From assembly GCA_030248215.1 (NCBI GenBank), contig JASANG010003964.1, forward strand, positions 186,001 through 250,000: DNA of 64,000 nucleotides, in the 5' to 3' direction. Shown here piece after piece: positions 22,524 to 33,493 of the stretch (positions are counted from its first letter, which is position 1; each line of letters starts with the position of its first letter). The position numbers and the translations under genes are program-made. The stretch comes from Enoplolaimus lenunculus. Taxonomy: Eukaryota > Nematoda > Enoplea > Enoplida > Thoracostomopsidae. The notes below the pieces were generated by a model. The model was not told the DNA's origin. It saw only the letters and a program-made list of their open reading frames with translations, and did no database searches.

Positions 22524-25500
22524 ATGCACTCCTACAACCCGGAAGTGTTACGCGCAGTATTCGCTAAAAATCAAAAAGAATTCTACAACCCTTGTCTGCT
22601 GCGGTACCATTGCCCGGAAAATTACGGCCGCCGACAACACCGGATGTCATGTAGAATTCCGTTCAAATTCATTCTCAACGACACCATTTTTTCACATCAA
22701 TGCAAACACCGTGGGTACGCAGTTGAAATTTTGCACAGTTTTGCTCACGCCGCTAAACGTGTCATTGAATTTCGGGTAATCAATGACTTTTGGTGGACGG
22801 AAGCGGAACAAACTGGCCAAGGACTAATTGAGTTAACTTCGCCGTTCGCTGAACTCAACGATATTCACAAATTCAATACGACCCTAATATTTCCTTCTCT
22901 TATCACCGGATATAGTTTTGTTTTGAATCCAAATATTTACTTAACATTTGTGAACGTTTTTCGGGCGTTTGGACTTGACGTATGGTGTATTGGTGTAACT
23001 TTAGCGCTACTGATTTCGTGTTATATTTCAGTTCGTTTTTCGCTCGAATTTCATTCGTGGAAGAGTGGCAAGCTACAATTTTTGAGTGTTTTACGCGAAA
23101 TATTTAATGGTTGGTACGCGTTACACTTTTATCAAAAACGGCGAAGCCTATGGACAGTGCGTCGAATGCAACATTTTGTATTGTTGTGGTCATATCTTGC
23201 GTTAATTATGTGTATTTGGTATCGTATATTTCTTGTCGCACAATTTTCGCCAACCATGCATGCACAACACGAATTGCGTACATCAGCTGATTTGTGTCGA
23301 TTTTTAACTGAGCCAGCAACTAAATTTCAACTCGCGATTTATAAAGGTTTTGATCTGACTCAATTTTGTTCTCGTCAATTAAAAATTAATATTTCACAAC
23401 TGTCTTCAAGAGTTCAATATATTTCGTCGATAGCGAAACGGTTTAAATTCTTAACGGAGCATCCAGGAACGTTTTCAATTACTTGGGGCGGGTATCATTA
23501 TCCTCAAATTGAAAAAGAGAACCAACATGTTCGAACAGTGCTTATTGAAGATAGTCCGATGCTTTTACTTGGTATCCTTGTGAATCGTAATTTGTCGTTG
23601 GCAATTGTACGAGCTTTTTCTAAGGTGAGAATGTTTTTGCGGTTCAGCGTTTCTCTCTGCATACAGCAAGCGGCCCCCCTAACTTTGACGGGCGTGCCGT
23701 TTTTTGCGGGACTGCAATACAGTAAACTTAAACGCTAAACTATTTTTGCTAAGACGTTAGCAGATAAAAACCCCAGTTTTACCCCCCCCCCCCAACTACC
23801 ATGTGGGGGAGGCGAACGTTCAGCTTTACCCCAGTGGTGGTGATGTAGTGGTGCGGTTGTACCCCAGTGAGAGTATCTAAATACCGTAATTTTCAGTGTA
23901 TCGGGTTTTTGGGCAAAGTAATGTGTTAGTATTTTCAGTACATATGTAAGACTCTGAGTATGTAATTCAGTTATTGTCACCTTATTAGCGATTGGAAACA
24001 CACCGATGATCGAGTTCGGACGGCAATGTCTCATCTACTTTTTCAAAAAGATAGTCTGTCAGTTGACCCAAGCTGTGTGGCGAGTTTGAACCGCGTGCAG
24101 TCGTGCACTGCTCACGGGAGAACACAATAGCGTAATTGGAGCGCGGCACTACACATGGATTAAATTAACTACAGTGTTGATGAAGATGGTGTAGGAGTAG
24201 CAAGAGTGTTAGCCGATAAAATTTTAATTAATTTCGACACGATTTGTTGCTGATTTTCAGTAACTATTCTCGTTGCCGTTTCCAACTCAGTTAGTTTCTG
24301 CTCCACCGATACTGACTGGTGCGTTGAGGTATGTCGCTGTCTTTGGTGTCGTAACAAACTGTCCGTTCTAGCAAAATTTTTACTACAAATGTTGTAACGT
24401 TATTTGTTTGGTAAGGAAGCTGTTTTTTAAATGTCGTTGTAAGTTTTGTGATTAAGTAAAATTTTTGTTACACAAATCACATGTATACTTCATTGTGTAA
24501 TATTTTTTAAATCTGTATAAACGTCATTAGTAATGTCAATGCTATACTTACGCCCGATTTGTTGACAGTAATCCAAATTATTATTCGGATGAAGGCACCT
24601 CCAAGCTTTTCGTGCATCTTTCGGTGCATTTCACAATCAAACGAGCATACCACACAAGTGCTCCGGTACTTCTCAGCCATTTTTGATAATAGCCGTTTCG
24701 CATTTTTAACAGCTTCTGCATGCTGCTGACGCGCCAATTCAGCTCCAGAGTAATGGATGACGTATAAATGATCGTCCCACTTAAATTTAGCGCTACAGTG
24801 TGGACACTTCATTTTAAAGATTACTGAAAAACACAATTGCACACATGTTTTTCGCCTTAAATATAACGGATTTGGCTTTCACAGAGCACGCAATTTGGAT
24901 CCGTCATTTAATTTGGAAAATAAGTTATTCAAACACTGGAGACCATCAAAATTAGTTTCAAACAATGGTACACATAAAAAACTAATCAAATGCAGTAACG
25001 TGCACTGAACATGTGGAGCACTCCTCAAAATAAGTGATTAATTATATCACTACTGCATCTCGTAACTTGTGGAGTACAATTGAGAATGGTTACAGTAAAA
25101 CACCGGCAATTATTGCTAAAGAAAACAAATTCACGGTCACGTGAAGGAATCCTCAAGAATTTTGCAGTGAACAACGAAGTTGTCCGTAAATGTGCAAATT
25201 AGGCACGTGGATACATCCCTAAGATTAAAGCAAAATTTCAATGGTCAACACAACATAAATCAGAACTAAATGACAGTCTTCATACCAACTCTGTAGAGGT
25301 CCGGAAGCATCCACAAAGCTGTACAGTGCACTATTAAAGCTCAGGTTCAAAACAACCCAACAATTATCATCGCACAACGTAAAGCTTCAAAGGTCATGTG
25401 GATGCATCCCCTAAGTTGCGGAAAAAACTTCAAATTATTAACCAGAAATGCAAGATAAAGACAGGTGATCCAATTTCACCATTCCAGGCAGATGCAGGAG

Positions 25501-28500
25501 TCTATTTTTTCGGTATAACTTTCAATATTCTAGTAATCTTCAATAATAACGCATGTAATAACCGTGGATTAAGCTATGTTTATAATCACTCCTAAATAAT
25601 AACCGATTGAATTGCAAGGGGTATGACCGATGGGTTTGTTAAACTTTCATAAGAATTCTACTCGTCCTCCTGCATTAATGTACATTAGTCCAAGCTTTAA
25701 TGCAAGTTTGATAACATGCCTGAAACCTATCGTAATGAAGATTTTACCAGGAACTCTTGAGGTAGCATGAAGACTAAGCATATGATTTGAAAGTGTTACT
25801 TTACGAGATCCTTTGGCGGATATGTTGATGGACGGCTTCATGTCAGTATAGTATCAGCAGAAGACGTAGATGTATTCGTATCAACGCAGCAACAGAAATT
25901 ACTAAAAAGACGACGTGAATAGCAATACACCAGAATTAAGTATAGTTTGCGGAGGCGCACGTAAAACAAAGTTTCGAAAGCAGTCGCATGAGTACGTGAA
26001 TTGAATTGACCCAGCAACTGTTAACGCGCAAGGTTGTGGTTTGAACATTTGAAAATTATTTGCTGAAACTGTGAGGCTCCTTGCTTTTATTGATACACTT
26101 TCCTTTTAGGTATGTTCGGCAACAGTTGCTGCGAAGTTTGGATTCAGGTCACCGAATTAAAAGTGTACTCCACAACTTTGAGGATACATCCGCATGACCT
26201 CAATTTGGATTTTGTTTGTGATATAGATTATTTCTTGGTCGTTTGTTACCTGATGTTTTGCTTTTAAGTTTTTAATTTACCGTCTAATGCGTGTACTGCA
26301 CAACTTGATGAAATTGGACCACCTGTCTTTATCTTGCATTTCTGGTTCACAATTCGAAACTTTTTCTCCGAAACTTAGGGCATGTATCCACATGACTTTT
26401 GAAGTTTTGCATTGTACTTTGATTATTGTTGGGTTGTTTTGAATCTGAGCTTTAATAGTTCACTGCACAGCTTTGTGAAAGTGTTACGATACTACATGTG
26501 CCATTTTTATTCTAAACACCAAATTTTACAATTATTTACTTAATATTTCAAATCACAGAAGAATTTTCTTTTTTCTATTAATGTAACCAGGAAATATTGT
26601 TTTGTCGTGCTAAGTCAAGAAGTGTAAAAAAATTGAACGATCAAGTTTACTGTTCATCACAACGATATTAAAAAATTCACTCAGTAGGGTTGTTTAAACA
26701 CCCGTTACTTAATATGCTATTTTTATTACTAGGATCACCATGTTTTTTGTAGCATAGGACAATTAGCATTTAAGTTTACCACAAATTAATAAGAAATTTA
26801 TCAAGTGAAAGTCGTAAAGCGCCCATTAGGCGATCAAGACTATGACATTGGTCAATGTACTTATAACCAAATCTGACTTACAGTTCAGATGATGCACACG
26901 ATTATGGTTTTCGATCGAGCTATCGACGGAATATTTGTATCAATTCTTGACAAACTAGAGGCTATCGTATGTAATAATACGGCTTGAACTCTATAACCGA
27001 CGGAAAATCTTTTATCCACGTCAAAATTTAAACAAAACTTACACAACAATGCTGCCAAAAAACTGCACCAAACTAACTAAAAACGCCGCTTTTTAGTCGG
27101 GAAGTATCCTTTTATAGCACAAAACTCAGTTCATTCTCTACCTAATTAATAGGCACATTAGGAACTCCAAGTTGTGCTTCATTTCACACATTGTAGTTTC
27201 GAAATATTTTTTACGCCTGGGTAAACAGCACTTAAATTTTTTTATATACTCGTAGTGGTTTTAGTTTTTAGAAATATTTTCACACTAATGAACAAACTAG
27301 TTTTAAACTGCGAAATTACATAATAAGTTTCAGAATTAAAATGTGCTCTGCGTGCTTACAAAAATACGCGATTTATAGTTTGCGCCCTGACGCTATTAAA
27401 GCAAACTATCAAAACTTTACACTGCACAAACGTATAAAAGCAGCATTGTGCAAAAATGTGATAGCACTGTGCACAAATTAAGAGAATTATTTTTCTTACT
27501 ACGAACCGAACAGCAACTGAAATTAAAAGACATTAACAGTTACACTAGTAAGTAATTACAACAATGTTTATCGTGAAATTTCGAAACAATTGTGACTCCG
27601 TGCGAAATGCAGGCAGTTTACCATCAGAAATTCAGTTGCGGAAGTTTTGCTGAAGGCTGCAAACAATGTTTTCTCATGCGCATCAAAAGCCAACAGATCT
27701 TTCCAATTTCACCGCACAATTTTCAATCTGTTTGTGTCTCAAAATATAACAAATTCAAAACCACTTTTCGGCATTGATATGCCTATGCACTAAAACGCTG
27801 AATAACGTTATCAAACTGTAATGAACAATTTGTAGATATGGCAGTTGCTTATATATAGAAAAATGTTTGGTTAAAAGCAATTAACAGAGTCTATAACGAC
27901 CCAGTTAATATTAACAGAGTGAATTTCAATAATTATTTCAAATTTGTCAAGTTTATTTAAAACGCCTGAGAAAAATTTATATTAAAATAATATCACTTCT
28001 TACCCAGCACAGCACCTATTCGTTTCTGCCCTAAAACCCTGGAAGTGATCACATAGTATAACGGCTTTAAAGTGTTTTTTGCTATTAGGTCAGAAAGTTA
28101 GTCTAAAGCAGGATGTCTGCTCTAAATTAGTGTACAAGGAGATGTTGCGGTGGTCCGCAACAAATGCATCTGCATGACCTCGAAAGAGTTTAAAATCTGT
28201 GTCATTGAGTCCCTGATTATGTTAAGTTGACCTTTGAAATTTCGCTTTACAGTTTAGGAATGTATCCACATGCCACATTTTACACCTTCGAGAGTTGGAT
28301 TTAGGGACAACTTCGTTGTTCACTGCAAAATTCTGGAGGATTCCGCCACGTGACCATTTTGAATTTGTTTTCTGTCGCAATAATAGCTGATATTATATTG
28401 TAACCATTGCCAATTGTGCTCGACAAGTTTAGAGATGCAGTAATGATATAATTTATCACTTATTTTGAGGAGCGCACCACACGTTAAGTGCACGTTATGG

Positions 28501-31151
28501 CATTTACTGAACTAGTTTTGAGTGCCACCGGTGTTTGAATGACTCATTTTGCAAATTTAATGACGGATACAAATTGTATGCTATATGAAAACCAATTGCG
28601 TTAGATTTAAGGCGAAAAACTTGTGTAATTGTGTTTTTCAGTATTCTTTAAAATAAATTGTCTACTCTGTACCGCAAAATTTAACAGTAATTGGGGCCAA
28701 AACTGTTGAAGATGCGAAACGGTTGTTACAAAAATGGAGGTGCCGATGCTCTTGTTGGGCGTGCTCGTTTGATTGTGAAATGCACCGAACGATGCACGAA
28801 AAGCTTGGAAGTGCTTTCATCTGAATAATTACAATTTGGATGACGGCCAAAAAATCGGACGTAAATATAGCATTAACGTTACTAATGATGGTTATACAGA
28901 ACTAAAAAATATTATACAATGAAGTATACATGTGATTTGTGTAACAAAAATTTTACCAAATCACAAAATTTAAAAAGACTTAAAAAACCAGCTTTCTTGC
29001 TAAACAAATAACGTTTGTCACATTCGTAGTAAAAATTTTGCTAGAACGAACAGTTTGTTGTAACACCAACGACAGTGCCACACATTAACGCCCCAGTCAA
29101 AATCAGTGGAGAAGAAACTAAGAGTTAGAAACGGCAATGAGAATAGTTACTGAAAATCAGCAACAAATCGTGCCGAAATTAATTAAAATTATATCGGCTA
29201 ACACTCTTGCTACTCCTACACCATCTTCATCAACACTGCAGTTAATTTAATCCATGTGTAGTGCCGCGCTCCAATTACGCTGTTGTGTTCTCTCGTGGGC
29301 AATGCACGCGGTTCAAACTCGCCACACAGCTTGGGTCAACTGACAGACTATCTTTTTGAAAAAGTAGATGAGACATTGCCGATTGAACTCGATCATCGGT
29401 GTGTTTCCAATCGCTAATAAGGTGACAATAACTGAATTACATACTCAGAGTCTTACATATGTACTGAAAATACTAACACATTACTTAGCCCAAAAACCGC
29501 ATACACTGAAAATTACGGTATTTAGATACCCTCACGGGGTAAAGCCGGACCACCACACCCCCCACTGGAGTAAAACCTGAACGTTCGCCTTCCCCACATG
29601 GTAGTTGGGGGCGGGGTTTTTATTTACGGCGTAGGCTTTGGTTAGGCTTAGTTGTCGGCTTATCGTTACGCTGAGGACTAATGTCGCTCACATTTTAGCA
29701 TACGTGCACTCGGCACACAAAATGTCCCCCGCCATTCGCGGACATCAGAGTTTCACGGAAACTCTATCCGGACAAGCATGTTTTGCAGTGACACTGTTTA
29801 GGACATTGAAATGTTTGAAAAACAGTGCAGTGAACATTATTTTTATATGTTAGACACATTAGGGACACCTAAGCGGGGAAATTCAAATTTTGGCGGGAAA
29901 TTCAAATTTTGGCGGGAAATTCAAATTTTAGCTGAAAAATTCAAATTTTGGCGGCAAATTCAAATTTTGGCGGCAAATTCAAATTTAGGCGGGAAAATTC
30001 AAAATTTGACGGGAAATTAAAATTTTGGCGTAAACATTCAAATTTTGGCTTGAAATTCAAATTTTGGCGGAAAATTCAAATTTTAGCAGAAAAATTCAAA
30101 TTTTGGCGGTGAATTCAAATTTAGACGGGAAATTTTAATGAACATGCAAAAAGCAACAAAATAACGCAGTAAATTAACAATCTTATTTAGCGCTTTCCGG
30201 CGACACTTTGTAGACTGTAACGATAAAGTCCGACAGTTCACGCAACTCTATATATAATAATAACATAATGCGCAAACAGTATACAAAATGTTCGTCAATG
30301 CAATAAACTCTATGAGGACATTTTTAGTTACAGATGAAATTTCCGCACACAGTTACGCAATAACAGTATAGCTAGTCTTTTAAAACAATATAGGGGGACC
30401 ACGGATGTGCGGAGTGCACGTATGGTAACGTGTATACACCTCATGGCCCACCTCATAATAACATTGGTCCAGTATACTATGAATACTAAGCACAAACTGC
30501 ACGTATCTGGAATGCATTAAATTTAACAATTCTTACGCATGCGGACAATACCGAATCTTCGTATTATGATTGAACGTAAATCCTCTTAGAAGGCTACTGA
30601 CAAAATGTTTGCAATTGGTCAATGCTGGGACCTCGCATAGATAATGGAAGAATAGTACTGTGAAAATCTCTGAGCTTAAGCCTGAGACTGAGCTTCAGCA
30701 TAGGGATAAGGCTGTAACTGAGCCGAGGAATAAGCGTAGCCGAAGTAAAAAATTAGTTGAAAGCTTAGGCTTATTTTCATGCAGTTCGGCTGAAAAATGG
30801 TCCGCCAATGCTATAGGTACATGGGCAAATCATTTACATAGAATATGTATACGCGAGTCAACAGAGTACATTTGTTCATTTCAGCATTCAATTCGAATGA
30901 CAGAAACTGGGGTTTATACTGCGATCGCGTCACGCTATTTGTTTCTTGATCCTGTTATATATGGCAATCATATCCGGCAAAATAAACATCGCACAACTCA
31001 CGCACCATTAGCTCATTCATGGCATACGTACACTGATCTGCATAAATTTTTCGCCAGTTGCTATTTAGTATCAATACTTAGCTTTGGTACAGAATATACC
31101 AGGCTTCATTTTAAAATAGCAAAATTAACTGCTTTTATTGGATTTACATGA
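22524..31151 (+). CDS. Divergent ionotropic glutamate receptor / IR-like channel, two exons
   Basis: Exon 1 is 22524-23624 (367 codons, phase 0, donor TCTAAG/GTGAGA). Exon 2 is 30885-31151 (acceptor TTCATTTCAG, ends TGA). They join to 455 residues. The layout is that of an ionotropic receptor without a large amino-terminal domain: an S1 half (about 40-140, ending SPFAELNDI..ITGYSFVL), M1 at about 151-170 (VWCIGVTLALLISCY), a pore-loop region near 187-202 (REIFNGWYAL), M3 at about 218-241 (FVLLWSYLALIMCIWYRIF), an S2 half beginning LRTSADLCRFL, and M4 in exon 2 at about 418-436 (FFASCYLVSILSFGTEY). I do not see the glutamate-binding arginine expected in S1, so this is more like a variant IR than a true glutamate receptor. 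An in-frame stop lies six codons before the ATG, so the start is sound unless an untranslated exon exists. A (TA)n tract ends just upstream. The intron of 7,260 bp is mostly one long-inverted-repeat element. AATAAA lies at 31351. The open frame past 23624 is intron, partly repeat. Confidence 0.82.
24507..24842 (-). pseudogene. Small zinc-finger-like frame in the left arm of the long-inverted-repeat element
   Basis: A short minus-strand frame begins MKCPHCSAKFKWDDHLYVIH and has a second Cys pair CVVCSFDCEMH, separated by a basic helical stretch. It resembles a small zinc-binding protein. The right arm has a related, decayed stretch at about 28660-28830 on the plus strand. Family not recognised; it belongs to the element and not to the host gene. 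Confidence 0.5.
26481..28163. mobile_element. About 1.7-kb segment present only in the right arm of the long-inverted-repeat element
   Basis: Arm sequence runs to CACAGCTTTGTG at 26480 and resumes near AAATGCATCTGCATGACCTC at 28164; the left arm is continuous there (about 25295-25325). So either 1.7 kb was inserted on the right or lost on the left. The segment has no recognised gene, clear inverted ends or obvious target duplication. Confidence 0.6.
29873..30135 (+). repeat. ~19-bp minisatellite, GGCGGGAAATTCAAATTTT type, about 13 units
   Basis: Units of 18-20 bases such as GGCGGGAAATTCAAATTTT and GGCGGCAAATTCAAATTTT repeat head to tail within the IR-like gene intron, 250 bp past the long-inverted-repeat element. 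Confidence 0.9.
30885..31151 (+). CDS. Exon 2 of the IR-like receptor gene (S2 end and M4)
   Basis: Eighty-eight codons follow the acceptor TTCATTTCAG in phase 0, matching the phase of the donor at 23625. The encoded HSIRMTETGVYTAIASR continues the S2 pattern of exon 1 (NRNLSLAIVRAFSK), and DLHKFFASCYLVSILSFGTE has the shape of M4, including the Gly/Glu end common in this superfamily. The same frame is open for 225 bp upstream, but that stretch is degenerate repeat and is better read as intron. The link to exon 1 across 7.3 kb is inference from frame, phase and domain order; a transcript would settle it. Confidence 0.75.
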   Translation, partial: HSIRMTETGVYTAIASRYLFLDPVIYGNHIRQNKHRTTHAPLAHSWHTYTDLHKFFASCYLVSILSFGTEYTRLHFKIAKLTAFIGFT

Positions 31152-31793
31152 AATTCTATCAGCAGAGAGTCCAAGAAATTCGGACAGAATGACAATTGCA
31201 TTATATCTCAAAAAGACTAACGGGGGTGTATGCTCCACTCTGGATCCGCTAGTGAATGCTATTAACTAGTCGTTACCATTGTTAAAGGAATACAATGACT
31301 TTGAATGCATAATGTTGTACACGGAGTTGTATATATAATTTTTATTCGGAAATAAAAAAAACAGTAACAACAATTGTTGCGCAAAAATTCTTTTACGGTG
31401 TAAATTTATTTTTTGCTCCGCAATTTAAAGATGTGGGTACGTTTTTGGATACGATTTAGCCAGTTTTCTATCAGATAAATGGTGACTGTTGACTAATGGT
31501 GACACGTCGTTCTCTAAATAACTAATTTTAAACTATATAGACCCGAACCTAGAGTAGCCTAAGCACTAAACGAAAACAATACACGTAAGTGCGAACAAGG
31601 CTACGGCTACCAATGTTCAGCTCCGCAACCAAGAACTTTTACTATAGGAGGGGGGATGAAGATTCATAGAGGGGCGTGGAAAATTTTCATACTATTGACG
31701 CTTTAAATGCTGTCGAAATGATTTAGCTTTGGGGGCGAAGATCTCTGAGCACTTAGTAGGATTTTCGCTCCTCCTACAACCTTTACTTGCGGT
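31152..31793. other. Convergent 3' ends of the IR-like gene and the minus-strand gene
   Basis: About 640 bp between two stops on opposite strands. AATAAA for the plus gene is at 31351, and minus-strand AATAAA sites are at about 31340 and 31405, so the 3' UTRs may abut or overlap. Nothing else was seen. Confidence 0.5.
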
Positions 31794-32282
31794 CTATTGC
31801 TTATGTTCAGGGGTTGTTACTATACCAATTTTCCGATAAAACCTCGCTAAATCTGAGCAAACACTCGATTCCAATTTTGTCAAAGACTCGAGCATACGTT
31901 TAGCGGTATTTTCATTAAATACATTTTTCTGATCAGTTATTGGATCGATGCCGAAATAATTTTGTAATGTACCAGCTATGAAGTTTGATGCGTAGTCAAT
32001 AATAGAGAAATCTCGTTTCGTTCGTTGGTGTCGTTGTTGTTGAGAAGGATTGAACGCTTCCCAGCTATCATTAAAATCGTCGGATCCAGTTTGACCATTT
32101 GAGTCGCCGCTGAAGTCTTCGGGCAGCGGAGTTTGGCGTATTTCATCTAATGTCTCGCCTTCGGCAACAATTGCGGTTAGAATTTGTTTCAGGCGATCAA
32201 AGGCGGCCGAATTTTGAGTTAGTAATTTGACAAGATGTTGCGCGTTGTCTGTATCGGATAATTCGGATCGTGTTGTGTACGT
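31794..32282 (-). CDS. Last exon of an unidentified gene, possible secreted precursor
   Basis: On the minus strand an acceptor ATTGTTTCAG precedes 32282 and a 162-residue open frame runs in phase 0 to TAG at 31794. I do not recognise the family. The N-terminal part is acidic and polar (TLDEIRQTPLPEDFSGDSN), followed by RHQRTKR, a good furin-type basic cleavage site, and then a more ordered segment: DFSIIDYASNFIAGTLQNYF, later a helical MLESLTKLESSVCSDLARFY. That pattern, a polar pro-region then RxKR then a compact segment, suggests a processed secreted protein, but no signal peptide is visible because upstream exons on this strand (above 32282) were not located. Codon use and lack of low complexity favour a true exon. 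The gene is convergent with the IR-like gene, with about 640 bp between stops; AATAAA on this strand is at 31405-31410. Confidence 0.55.
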   Translation of the reverse strand, partial: TYTTRSELSDTDNAQHLVKLLTQNSAAFDRLKQILTAIVAEGETLDEIRQTPLPEDFSGDSNGQTGSDDFNDSWEAFNPSQQQRHQRTKRDFSIIDYASNFIAGTLQNYFGIDPITDQKNVFNENTAKRMLESLTKLESSVCSDLARFYRKIGIVTTPEHKQ

Positions 32283-32859
32283 CTGAAACAATTATCTCGA
32301 AGATAAATTAACACATTCCCACCAGAGGTGTAAGTGGTTAAGATTTTTTGCCCGCACTGCGGTTTACCCGCGGAAAATTTCTGTTTTTATCCGCGGTTTA
32401 TACCCGCGCTAAATTTCTTTACCTGTTTTCATGTTTACCCGCGCAAAATTCCCTTACCGTTACCCGCCTTTACCCGCAATAATTTTTTCCTCTGCGTTCT
32501 ATATATATAATTATGTAATTTTATTGTGCAATGAATGATATTATTTGCTACTTTTTTTCGCTTAAACGGTAAAAATCCAATTATGTTAGTCGCTAATTTT
32601 TACTCATATGGTAAAAACAGTTTAAAAATTCAAGGTTTTCTACATTATATGGTTTTACGTTTTTATAATAATCTTAGGCTTGTAAAAATCACAAATTTTT
32701 ACCTGCGCTTTGGAATTTTTTACCTGTGGGTATACCCGCGTCAAAATTTTTTTACCCGTCCTGCATTATTACACCATAAACCATTGTTAGAGCCAGCTCG
32801 GACCAAGACCCGCGAGCCTAAGCGAGCCGGGCCCGGGCTTAGGCTCAAGCTGTACCCGC

Positions 32860-33003
32860 TGTCCTGACCCACCCAACAAAACCATTGGTTCGAAGCTGTC
32901 CCGACCGACCCAGCAAAAGTACGGGCTCGAAGCTGTCCGGACTGTTCCGACCGACCAAGCAAAAATACGGGCTCGAAGCTGCCCCGACCAACCCAACCAA
33001 AAA
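32860..33003. repeat. GC-rich minisatellite, about three units of ~47 bp
   Basis: Units share GGCTCGAAGCTGTCC, CCGACCGACC and AGCAAAAGTACG. It is markedly richer in GC than its surroundings. Confidence 0.7.
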
Positions 33004-33493
33004 CATTTCACTCCGGGTATATTGCTGTCCCGTAGGCAAATGGGACGCCCCTCAGAGTAACATGGGCCGTTTGTTTTATGTTTTGCTTTCTGCTGTAAAC
33101 CTATATAACATTTGCGGGCCCGGACCCTTTGGGTCCGGTCCGAGTCGAGTGTAGCCCGGGCTCTAAAACGGGCTGGTTCCAACCCTGCAGCATAAGCACC
33201 TCGGCACAATTGTGTGCGCGAAAAAGATGGAATGTGTGTTTAGCAATTATTTTTTTATTACGTGCATGCATAGAAAAATATCTCTACAGAAGATGGGGTA
33301 ACTGGGGCTAAAGTGTCAGACGCTTATAAGTGAGAGGTGATAGCAAACGCCCTTTTATTCGATAGTCCTGGTGGGTCGAATTATATCATGAAGCATGTCA
33401 GGGTCAAACGTGGGGCTTCTGTAATCAACGTTGGGAGCGAAATTCACAAAGGACTGTCATGGTTCTGACAAAGCCGTCACCAAAACCAAAATG

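Larger units (their letters stand above)
23763..29625. mobile_element. Unclassified 5.9-kb element with long inverted arms, broken, in the IR-like gene intron
   Basis: The ends GATAAAAACCCC (23763) and GGGGTTTTTATTT (to 29625) begin inverted arms of about 1.5 kb: roughly 23763-25480 pairs with 26309-26480 plus 28163-29625. The outer 500 bp are nearly identical between arms. Each arm carries pieces of a small zinc-finger-type gene (CxxC...H-like words such as MKCPHCSAKF and a C2H2-like piece with a helical Gln/Thr-rich tail), facing outward. A motif like GGTCATGTGGATGCATCCC recurs every 90-170 bp in the inner arms. The centre (about 25480-26300) is unique and has no recognised gene. No transposase, polymerase, integrase or structural-protein gene was seen, so it is non-autonomous or of an unknown class; foldback-type and virus-like classes with long inverted ends cannot be told apart here. 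It looks broken, with several breaks. High arm identity suggests a fairly recent arrival or ongoing arm conversion. Confidence 0.8.

Noticed and set aside
23625-23738. C-terminal 37 residues of the long frame starting at 22524
   Set aside because: They follow a strong splice donor at 23625 and run into repeat DNA; receptor homology resumes only at 30885.
30660-30884. 5' part of the 163-residue frame
   Set aside because: It is degenerate repeat sequence before the acceptor at 30884 and does not resemble the receptor family.
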